From: Acidobacteria bacterium Ga0074141
Lineage (GTDB): Bacteria > Acidobacteriota > Blastocatellia > Pyrinomonadales > Pyrinomonadaceae
NCBI GenBank assembly: GCA_001464665.1
Contig: LNDP01000024.1
Coordinates: 682,001-746,000 of the forward strand
Reading direction: 5' to 3'
DNA length: 64,000 bases
Part shown: piece by piece, positions 47,358 to 54,487 of the stretch
Position numbering within the stretch: position 1 is the stretch's first letter
How the letters are laid out: every line of letters starts with the position of its first letter
Made by a program: the position numbers and the translations under genes
Notes under the pieces: model-generated
Told to the model about the DNA's origin: nothing
Databases searched by the model: none
The model's input: only the letters and a program-made list of their open reading frames with translations

Positions 47358-48581
47358 ATGACAAATACGTTACCTATCGCGTTTGGACTCGTTGCCCTTG
47401 CGTCCGGCATTGCCGGTCTCGCCGGATGTGGTTCGACGCCTGCCAGCGGCCTCGAACCCTCGCGATCTGCTGAGGCAAAGGCGACGCCCACTCCAACGCC
47501 TTCTAACAAGAATTCGATCACCATCGCCGCCGTCGGCGACATAATGCTCGGCTCGCCATTTCCGAACGATACCCGAATGCCGCCGAACGACGGCCGCGAC
47601 CTGCTGAAAGACGTTAAGCCGCTTCTCTCCGCCGCGGACATCGCCTTCGGAAACCTTGAAGCCCCGATGACCGACGGCGGGGAATCGGCGAAGTGCCGCC
47701 CTCGCAAGCCTGCAAAGCCGGTCAAGCCCACCGTGCCGATCGAGCCGATCGAACCGGTCAACGTCAACAAGCCGAACAAGCCCAAGCCGGACGAACCGAT
47801 CCGCTGCTACGCCTTCCGGATGCCGACCCGCTACGGCAAATATTTGCAGGAAGCCGGGTTCGATGTGCTCAGCCTCGCGAATAACCATTCGCTCGACTTT
47901 GGCCTTGCCGGCATCGCCGATACCCGCGAAACGCTCGACGCTCTCGGCCTCAAACACGCCGGCAGCAACCGGCTGAAACACTCGACCGCCTATCTTGAGG
48001 TGAAGGGCCTGACCGTCGCCTTCATCGGCTTTGCCCATAACACGATCGTCCCGAACGTCAACGACCTCGTCGCCGCCCGCCGGCTCGTCACCGAAGCTGA
48101 TAAGAAGGCGGACATCGTCGTCGTTTCATTTCACGGGGGAGCCGAGGGCACGGGCAGCCAAATGGTGCCGAACCGGACCGAGATGTACTTTGGCGAGAAG
48201 CGCGGAAACCTGCCGCTCTTTTCCCGCACGGTCATCGATGCAGGTGCCGATCTCGTGCTCGGCCACGGGCCGCATGTGCTCCGCGGCATCGAGCTCTATA
48301 AAGGCCGCCTCATCGCCTATTCGCTCGGCAACTTCGCCACCTACGGCTGGTTTCGGCTCGAGGCCGAGCTGGCGCTGACGATGATCCTCGAAGCCGAACT
48401 CGACCGCGATGGCCGCTTCATCGCCGGCAAGATCCACGCCGGCCGTCAGGAAGGCCGCGGCATCCCCGTGCTCGACCCCACCGGCGAGGCCATCCGCAAG
48501 GTCCGCACCCTTTCGCTCAACAACTTCGGCCCAACCGCCCCCAACATCTCCGAAACCGGCACCATCACCCCCAAACTCTAA
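47358..48581 (+). CDS. CapA-family putative lipoprotein (poly-gamma-glutamate synthesis-like)
   Basis: 407 residues. The lipobox GLAGC (residue about 23) fits a lipoprotein. Metallophosphatase-like CapA fold: AAVGDIMLGSPFPND, DIAFGNLEAPMTD, VLSLANNHSLDFG, FIGFAHNTI, VVSFHGGAEG, GADLVLGHGPHVLRG, IAYSLGNFATYG. A proline/lysine-rich insertion (about residues 116-150, KPAKPVKPTVPIEPIEPVNV) interrupts it after the second motif. CapA proteins participate in poly-gamma-glutamate capsules in bacilli; in Gram-negatives the role is unclear. No other capsule genes are adjacent. Confidence 0.85.
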   Translation: MTNTLPIAFGLVALASGIAGLAGCGSTPASGLEPSRSAEAKATPTPTPSNKNSITIAAVGDIMLGSPFPNDTRMPPNDGRDLLKDVKPLLSAADIAFGNLEAPMTDGGESAKCRPRKPAKPVKPTVPIEPIEPVNVNKPNKPKPDEPIRCYAFRMPTRYGKYLQEAGFDVLSLANNHSLDFGLAGIADTRETLDALGLKHAGSNRLKHSTAYLEVKGLTVAFIGFAHNTIVPNVNDLVAARRLVTEADKKADIVVVSFHGGAEGTGSQMVPNRTEMYFGEKRGNLPLFSRTVIDAGADLVLGHGPHVLRGIELYKGRLIAYSLGNFATYGWFRLEAELALTMILEAELDRDGRFIAGKIHAGRQEGRGIPVLDPTGEAIRKVRTLSLNNFGPTAPNISETGTITPKL

Positions 48582-48643
48582 CCCGTTCAACGCTTCAAGT
48601 CCCGGCTTCAGCCCCTCGTTCTGAGTCCCGGCTTCAGCCGGCC

Positions 48644-48689
48644 TCCTTCTGGCTTCTGACTTCTGTCTTCTGGCTACTTTCTCTTGACA
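48644..48689. repeat. Low-complexity CTTCTG repeat and a -35-like hexamer
   Basis: 48644-48675 contains repeated CTTCTGGCTTCTGACTTCTG-type units, a recurrent low-complexity sequence. TTGACA at 48684-48689 could be a -35 of the next gene, but no good -10 follows at the right spacing. Two copies of CCCGGCTTCAGCC lie just before (48601-48638). Confidence 0.4.
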
Positions 48690-48755
48690 CCCTTGTTACA
48701 ATTATCCAGAGCAAACCAACCGCTTCGAGTTTCGCGGCATCATTAAAGGACGGAA

Positions 48756-49367
48756 ATGCACTTCCTATCTCGTCTTCATTTATGCAAACCGCGGTCCTTA
48801 TTCGCGGTGGTTCTTGCTGTTGCGTGGTTCTCGGCTGCCTGCGGTAGTTATACAGAGCTTAGCGTGCAGGATGATTACCGACCCGACGATCTTTTGAAAT
48901 CAGTCGTCGTCTCCGAAGTTCGGAAACCGAAAGGAAACGAGGTGCGAGCTCGGCTAACTGTGACGGGGCCGAAACAAGCGAGGGTAGAAGTTGAAAATGT
49001 TTCCGGAGATTATGTATATCTGCCGTACCTTCCGGGTTTATCCGATGAGGGCCGAGCGGAATTTCTGATACTCGGGCTGGAGAAGCGGAATCCGGCGACC
49101 GGCCTTTTTGAAAGTGCTGAAGAATCTCACTTCGGTCCGGGCTCGAATCCACTCCCACCCGGAGAATGGTTCGTTTACGACTTCCAGGTGCTCGATTCGG
49201 GCCAATTTCGCGTGAATATCCGATATGTCATCGATAAAGAGTGGAGTGATCGGTCAAACAGGTTACCATTCCTCGAGCGAGAGGACATGCTATTGGACTT
49301 GGACGAGTTTGATCGCCTGGTTGATGAGTTGGTCGGCACCGTAACCGCAGGCCCGGTCAAGTTTTGA
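48756..49367 (+). CDS. Putative lipoprotein of unknown function
   Basis: 203 residues. A signal peptide ends in lipobox-like FSAAC (residue about 29). The remainder is beta-rich, with a two-part layout (LTVTGPKQARVEVENVSGDY, NPLPPGEWFVYDFQVLDSG) that suggests an immunoglobulin-like fold. The C-terminal acidic tail ends in VDELVGTVTAG. It is the first of a run of secreted unknowns up to 53.7 kb. Function unknown. Confidence 0.6.
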   Translation: MHFLSRLHLCKPRSLFAVVLAVAWFSAACGSYTELSVQDDYRPDDLLKSVVVSEVRKPKGNEVRARLTVTGPKQARVEVENVSGDYVYLPYLPGLSDEGRAEFLILGLEKRNPATGLFESAEESHFGPGSNPLPPGEWFVYDFQVLDSGQFRVNIRYVIDKEWSDRSNRLPFLEREDMLLDLDEFDRLVDELVGTVTAGPVKF

Positions 49368-49468
49368 TTCTGCCCGACCGAAAGATCACCGTAAATAACT
49401 CCGGAGCGTAAAGAATCGTTGGCGTTGCTCAATTCGCGTCTGGGAAAAATGAAGCCGCTGGAGACCTG

Positions 49469-50731
49469 ATGTTGACACGCTATCACAAGTGCACGATTAC
49501 GCTTCTGCTTCTGGTCTTCGCGTTCGTTGGCGAATCAAGTGGGCAATCGAGTTTGATCATTTCAAAAACGCCGGATGGCGGTACGTGTCTCCCTACTCTG
49601 TCGAGCAATGCAAATTCATGGGAGATTGTGGGCAGGTACTTGTTTGTATCGGCAGACGGCCATGAGGCTTTTACACGGCAACTGAATGCGGGAGCGAAGT
49701 GCGGGTACAGGCTCAAGAGCGTTACCAAGCTTCCGCTTTACGCATCTGAGACGTTCGATGAGACAACGCTCTTTGCCGTGATGGAGTTCTCGGGGCAAGG
49801 GCGGTTCGAGTACGACTGGTTTGAATCGTTCACGCCCGGCGACACCCAAACAAGACTGAATAACCGAGCCGAAGCAGGATTCTACTTCAAGACGGTTATG
49901 CCTCTGGCCGTAGGGCTTTGTGACTCCGGCGAATCAGAAACAGCGGAGAAGTCCGAAAATGAAAAGGTTCTTGATAGGGTCCTTTCGTCGCTTCGCTATT
50001 CGTACGGAGCCCTGTATTTTGTCGAACGCCAACCAGGCAAACAAGAGCGGCGGGATTATCGAGTTCTCACGGGTATTGCAGGGTGGGGCAAGCAGCCAAC
50101 TGCCGAGCTCGAATTGGAGCTTCGTACGAATCTCGAACGTGGGTTTCAACCGGTGGCTTCCACGATGTTTAAGATCGGAAATCGCCATGCCATCGGCCTA
50201 ATCGCAGAGAAAGCAAAGAGTGATGACGCTCAAAACTCATCCGACTACGCATTGGTCCGTTCCGAATTCGGGTTCGAAAAGAAAGTGAACCGCCTGGCCG
50301 TATCCGGCTATCAGCTTCGATCTGACACCGAATTCAACGCGTTCCGGCATGCTTTGCTCCTAAAAAGTAGCGATAAAACAAGCTACAAGTATTCGTGGTT
50401 GAATGCAGCAACGAGAGCATTTCAGAGACAGCTTAATGAAGCGCAAAGGAACAAAATGCGGTACTCGGGCAAATTATTCCGAAACTATGGCTGTGACTTT
50501 GCTGAAGCAATGTTGGTTTTTAGTAGTGTCCAGACGAACCAAGGACCGCAGCATGAGTACAGAGTATTGAAACTCTCAGACTGGTCAAATGTATCGAAGC
50601 CTTCCGATGAAATGAAAGAAAAGAACTCGGTAAAGATCCAGTTCTCCGCTATGCTCGATGACCGATTTGTGTTCAAAGATCTGTTCTTTGCCGATGGAAT
50701 ACACGCATTATTCGAACGCGTCGCAAAGTGA
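49469..50731 (+). CDS. Secreted protein with three degenerate repeats, unknown function
   Basis: 420 residues. Signal peptide residues 1-25 (LLLLVFAFVGESSGQ). The mature part seems to hold three related units of about 120-130 residues. Each contains a segment like AFTRQLNAGAKCGYRLK (about 65), ELRTNLERGFQPVASTMF (about 215) and AFQRQLNEAQRNKMRYSG (about 320), followed by an acidic aromatic strand. Two to four cysteines are spread. I recognise no named family. The repeat pattern was seen by eye and needs alignment. Confidence 0.55.
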   Translation: MLTRYHKCTITLLLLVFAFVGESSGQSSLIISKTPDGGTCLPTLSSNANSWEIVGRYLFVSADGHEAFTRQLNAGAKCGYRLKSVTKLPLYASETFDETTLFAVMEFSGQGRFEYDWFESFTPGDTQTRLNNRAEAGFYFKTVMPLAVGLCDSGESETAEKSENEKVLDRVLSSLRYSYGALYFVERQPGKQERRDYRVLTGIAGWGKQPTAELELELRTNLERGFQPVASTMFKIGNRHAIGLIAEKAKSDDAQNSSDYALVRSEFGFEKKVNRLAVSGYQLRSDTEFNAFRHALLLKSSDKTSYKYSWLNAATRAFQRQLNEAQRNKMRYSGKLFRNYGCDFAEAMLVFSSVQTNQGPQHEYRVLKLSDWSNVSKPSDEMKEKNSVKIQFSAMLDDRFVFKDLFFADGIHALFERVAK

Positions 50732-50757
50732 TTTTCGACTCGGGGAGCTTGAAGGGG

Positions 50758-51201
50758 ATGTATGTTTATAGATTAGTTTTCGGATTTCCATTGCTGTTCG
50801 ATTTGCTGGTTTTCTCCGGAATCGGAGGTGAGCCCTTTTCGCTTGGCAGGCCCGCAGGCGAAGCTTTCCGCGTTAAAATCTCGGGGCCGAATAATGAACT
50901 CCTCAATCCCCAAAAGCTGGTTGAGGTGCTGCATGTTGAATGTACCGATGACGGCAAATGTGTCGCTATCGCTCAGTTCGGAGCAGATCACTACGTCGTA
51001 ACCAATGGAAGATCGGAGTGTGCTCCTATGGAGACCAGTCTGAAGCCGATAGAAGACCCGCTTGCGTTTCCTATCACGCTCGTCTATCCAAAAAGAGGCT
51101 TAAGGGTTCAGGTAAGAGAGGACGATTCAATTATGCAGGTGACTTACTCAGATAAGTGCGAGTGTAGGCATAGCGAGCGTAGGAGCCGAAGCCGAGGGTA
51201 A
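50758..51201 (+). CDS. Secreted protein, shared N-terminal module with variant C-terminus (1)
   Basis: 147 residues from the ATG at 50758; a GTG at 50728 overlaps the previous stop and would add 10 residues. The first 75 residues (RLVFGFPLLFDLLVFSG signal-like part, then QKLVEVLHVECTDDGKC) are about 80 percent the same at the DNA level as those of the gene at 51906, while the last 70 residues are unrelated (YVVTNGRSECAPMETSLKP, then GLRVQVREDDSIMQVTYSDK). The module boundary is sharp. The gene starts behind the preceding unknown gene with minimal spacing. Function unknown. Confidence 0.6.
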   Translation: MYVYRLVFGFPLLFDLLVFSGIGGEPFSLGRPAGEAFRVKISGPNNELLNPQKLVEVLHVECTDDGKCVAIAQFGADHYVVTNGRSECAPMETSLKPIEDPLAFPITLVYPKRGLRVQVREDDSIMQVTYSDKCECRHSERRSRSRG

Positions 51202-51204
51202 AAA

Positions 51205-51876
51205 ATGCTAAATCGAACGGAAGACATCTCGTTATCTCGCATTATTGGGATTCTTTTTCATCTCTCACTTGCAGTCGCGGTTTGCTGCGTTAGCGCTATT
51301 GCTCAGGAGAACAACCGAATACGGGTCGGCCTCGCTTCGCAGCATCCAGAGAAAGTCGTTGACGTCTCAGACCGGGCTCAGGTCAAAGCCTTTCTGCCAA
51401 AGTCTGAATATCGCTTCAATGAGCTTCTCGTTCTTGATGTCGGAATGCTTGTGTCGTCAGATCGTGAATATCTTTATCCTAGGAATCTGCGTTTCAGGAT
51501 CGAGATCCTAGATGACCGCCGAAACCGTGTGTCAATACGTAACCTCATCTCATTTGAAAGATCCGCCGGGTTTGAGCCCCAAACGACAGCAATGCTCAGA
51601 GGCAGTTCATTGCTCTTGGTTGGCTGTGATGAGAAAACGCTGAATAGCATATCTGAAGCAGCTGAATCTGATGCCGAGACAGATGAGAGATATTTCTTCT
51701 CGCGCAATTTGTTTCGAACATTTCCCGAAAACTGTATCGACATTAAGAGGCCGGGAACGCTTGAGATTTCCGTCGAGGCAATTAACGAGCATGCACTGAT
51801 TGACGGTGGACCGAGCGATCAAACAGCCATCTTCAGAGTTAGAAGCAATAAACTGAAGATCAAGTTAATAAAGTGA
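51205..51876 (+). CDS. Secreted protein of unknown function
   Basis: 223 residues. Signal peptide residues 1-34 (a basic start, then SLAVAVCCVSAIAQ). The mature part is beta-rich, with NELLVLDVGMLVSSD-like and RFRIEILDDRRNRVSIRN segments, suggesting an immunoglobulin-type fold. Two cysteines (LVGCDEKT, PENCIDIKR) may pair. It starts 3 bases past the stop of the preceding gene and is part of the same run. Function unknown. Confidence 0.55.
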   Translation: MLNRTEDISLSRIIGILFHLSLAVAVCCVSAIAQENNRIRVGLASQHPEKVVDVSDRAQVKAFLPKSEYRFNELLVLDVGMLVSSDREYLYPRNLRFRIEILDDRRNRVSIRNLISFERSAGFEPQTTAMLRGSSLLLVGCDEKTLNSISEAAESDAETDERYFFSRNLFRTFPENCIDIKRPGTLEISVEAINEHALIDGGPSDQTAIFRVRSNKLKIKLIK

Positions 51877-51905
51877 TCCGCGGTCTCGATACGAGCTCGA
51901 AAGAA

Positions 51906-52397
51906 ATGGATGTAAATAGATTAGTTTTTGGATTTCCATTACTGCTCGGTTTGCTGGTTTCCTCTGGAACCGCAGGTGAGCCTTTTTCGATGGGCGGGGC
52001 TGTAAGCGAGGCTTTCCAGTTTGAGAACTCGGGGCCGCATAGTGAACTCCTCAATTCCCAAAAGCTGGTTGAGGTGTTGCATGTTGGATGTACCGATGAC
52101 GAAAAGTGTGTCGTTATCGCTTTTACTAACGACAAACACTTCAATGAAGCAGATATGCGAAAGGCCGCTGAAGAGCTTTCTGAAATATTCGAGGACAAGA
52201 ACGTGGTCAACGTTGATATTTTCGACCGCAAAGACCTTGCAGAAGCATACGTAAAGGGCGTCCGAAATATCGGTCAGAGTGCTGCCGAGCGCAGAGGATG
52301 GTATCTCAAAATGCCGGATCGCGAGTTTTTGCTCTTTTTCCCTGACAGGGAGAGGGAGAAAAAGCAGATCGCGGTAAAGCTATTCCCGAAAGAGTAA
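51906..52397 (+). CDS. Secreted protein, shared N-terminal module with variant C-terminus (2)
   Basis: 163 residues from the ATG at 51906 (a GTG 11 codons upstream is the alternative). Residues 1-75 resemble the gene at 50758 (RLVFGFPLLLGLLVSSGTA, QKLVEVLHVGCTDDEKC). From there the sequence is unrelated: NEADMRKAAEELSEIFEDK, then EREKKQIAVKLFPKE. The partner module at 50758 and this one lie on either side of an unrelated gene. It looks like a duplication followed by C-terminal replacement. Function unknown. Confidence 0.6.
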   Translation: MDVNRLVFGFPLLLGLLVSSGTAGEPFSMGGAVSEAFQFENSGPHSELLNSQKLVEVLHVGCTDDEKCVVIAFTNDKHFNEADMRKAAEELSEIFEDKNVVNVDIFDRKDLAEAYVKGVRNIGQSAAERRGWYLKMPDREFLLFFPDREREKKQIAVKLFPKE

Positions 52398-52589
52398 GCT
52401 TACGCCTTTACTACGCCGGTTTGATCTCAACGATTTCATTGGCTTCTTTTCGCAAACCACCTTCTCTTCATTAAATGTTAGGCCCGCCATGCATCCATTT
52501 TCTCCTTTGTGCATCTCAGAGAAATAGAAAAGCAGATTTCGAATAATCGTTAGTTAAACAGATTCACAAACGAAAGCGAGGTAAATTTT

Positions 52590-53711
52590 ATGAAGGGCTT
52601 AGCAAGTTTCAGCCTTACGGTGGTGGTGTGTTTTTGCATCGGAGCTGTATCGGCATTTGGACAGACCGCGTACCGGTTCTCGGCGCCATACACTAACCAG
52701 AATTTGACGATCTTCCTTATCCACGGTGAAGATGCAAGCAGCAATAAAGATCTGATCACGCTGCAGGAGGCGATGGAGATGAAGGTCTTCAAGGTCTACG
52801 AAACCGAAGACGTGGACGAGCTGATCGTCGAAAACATCTCGCCGAAGTACGACGTTTTCATCCAATCCGGCGACATCGTAAAGGGCGGAAAGCAGGACCG
52901 CGTGCTGGCGATCAGCATCATCGTTCCGCGAAACTCCGGCAAGGTCTCGATCGAAGCTTTCTGCGTTGAATCAGATAGATGGGAAGGCCGCGGCAACGAA
53001 AGCCAGAAGGAATTTTCATCGTCGGAAGAAAGAATAGTTTCCCGGGAGCTGAAGATCGCGGCAAATGGAACGGGATCTGGAACCGGAACGGGTTCGGGGT
53101 CGGCATCGGGTTCGGGTTCAGGAAATGGAGTCGGAAATGTAATTGTCTCGGGATTGCGATCATCGTCAGGTCCGGGAACAGGATCGGGAGGCGGTTCACA
53201 AACAGCGGTTTGGACTGAGGTCGCGAACGCACAGAGGAATATCTCGGCCAACGTAACGGTCGATGTTACGGCAAACAGCTCAGCCTCGAGCCTTCAGCTT
53301 TCGCTTGAGAATACGAAACTTGTAAAAGCCAGAGAAGAGTTCGCAAGGAAATTCTCTGAGCTCACAAAAGGCAAGACCGACGTCATCGGGTATGCCTTCG
53401 CCATCAATGGCAAAATAAACAGCGCCGATATTTACGTGTCCAATCACCTCTTCAACAAGGTCTGGCCGAAGATGCTGAACGCGGCCGTCACCGAAGCGAT
53501 CTCGCTGGCAGATCAAGAAAGAGCAGAAAGCGAACCGACCGTCGGCGACATCAGCACCTTTCTCTCGGCGGCCGACAAAGGAACCCCGAAAGAACGTCAA
53601 ACGGTTGCCAAATCAAAAGTCGTCACGCGCGCTTCAGAAAATGAGGTCGTGTACGAGGCGAGAGATAAAGCAAACGTCGCCATTCACCGCAGCTATGTGA
53701 AATTGAACTGA
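52590..53711 (+). CDS. Secreted ARPP-1-type protein with a Gly/Ser-rich linker
   Basis: 373 residues with a signal peptide ending SAFGQ (residue 25). Residues about 30-150 and 200-300 together resemble the ARPP-1 (DUF6569) fold: LQEAMEMKVFKVYET, SGDIVKGGKQDRVL, EAFCVESDRW. Between them lies a repetitive Gly/Ser/Thr stretch (GTGSGTGTGSGSASGSGS, residues about 165-210), a flexible linker whose DNA is repetitive too. The final part (ARDKANVAIHRSYVKLN) is typical of the family. Function uncharacterised. Followed by a terminator shared with the tRNA region. Confidence 0.75.
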   Translation: MKGLASFSLTVVVCFCIGAVSAFGQTAYRFSAPYTNQNLTIFLIHGEDASSNKDLITLQEAMEMKVFKVYETEDVDELIVENISPKYDVFIQSGDIVKGGKQDRVLAISIIVPRNSGKVSIEAFCVESDRWEGRGNESQKEFSSSEERIVSRELKIAANGTGSGTGTGSGSASGSGSGNGVGNVIVSGLRSSSGPGTGSGGGSQTAVWTEVANAQRNISANVTVDVTANSSASSLQLSLENTKLVKAREEFARKFSELTKGKTDVIGYAFAINGKINSADIYVSNHLFNKVWPKMLNAAVTEAISLADQERAESEPTVGDISTFLSAADKGTPKERQTVAKSKVVTRASENEVVYEARDKANVAIHRSYVKLN

Positions 53712-53732
53712 TCGAGCCACACGGGAAAAATT

Positions 53733-53771
53733 GAGGAAAATAGAAAAGCGGTGATCAACGTGACCACCGCT
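53733..53771 (-). terminator. Terminator of the tRNA-Asn gene
   Basis: On the minus strand a 10-bp stem with one wobble (53762-53771 with 53747-53756, 5-base loop) is followed by TTTCTATTTT. It lies 17 bases past the tRNA 3' end. It may also slow transcription coming from 53711 on the plus strand. Confidence 0.75.
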
Positions 53772-53787
53772 AAACTCTTCTAAAAAT

Positions 53788-53862
<75 letters not shown>

Positions 53863-54049
53863 GTGACGCCTTTAAGGGGCGAACTTAGAGGATAGGAATT
53901 TAGAAAATCCTTGTCAAGCGCATGCGGGCGGGCTTTCTACCGGCGGCTGTTGAGCGGCCGGATGCGTCCTGCACGATACGGCCATCAACGCAAACGTCAT
54001 TGGCGAGACGATTCGCCGTTGGGCGATTTTCTTGTATAATCACGTGTCT

Positions 54050-54478
54050 ATGGCGAAAGCAGAGCTAAAGACACGCGAGACGGACGCGAGCGTTGAGGAC
54101 TTTATCAGCTCGGTAGAGAATGAGACGCGGCGGGAGGATGCCTTTCGTCTGCTGGAGATCTTCAAGCGGATAACGAAAGAGGAACCGAAGATGTGGGGCC
54201 CGTCGATCATCGGCTTTGGGAGCCGGATGCTGAAATACGCTTCGGGCCGCGAACTCGATTGGCCAGTCGCGGCCTTCAGTCCGCGAAAGCAGAACCTCTC
54301 GCTTTATGTGCTTTGCGGAGCACCCGGCGAGGAAGAGCTTCTTGCAAAGCTCGGCAAATACAAGAACGGCGTCTCGTGTCTTTACGTAAACAAACTCGCG
54401 GACGTGGACTTAAAAGTGCTCGAACGCCTGATCAAAGAATCGGTCGCAATTTCACGAAAGAGCACGAAGGGCTGCTGA
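54050..54478 (+). CDS. DUF1801-domain protein
   Basis: 142 residues from the ATG at 54050; an in-frame ATG at 54032 adds six residues. The family pattern is complete: RREDAFRLLEIFKRITKEEP, MWGPSIIGFGSRMLKYASG, FSPRKQNLSLYVLCG and the final LERLIKESV helix. DUF1801 (YdhG-like) is a small cytoplasmic family of unknown function. Single gene. Confidence 0.88.
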   Translation: MAKAELKTRETDASVEDFISSVENETRREDAFRLLEIFKRITKEEPKMWGPSIIGFGSRMLKYASGRELDWPVAAFSPRKQNLSLYVLCGAPGEEELLAKLGKYKNGVSCLYVNKLADVDLKVLERLIKESVAISRKSTKGC

Positions 54479-54487
54479 GCCCGCCGC

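Noticed and set aside
53080-53220. A CRISPR-like or tandem repeat array
   Set aside because: The repetition is due to codons for Gly, Ser and Thr inside the ARPP-1-like gene; there are no spacers.
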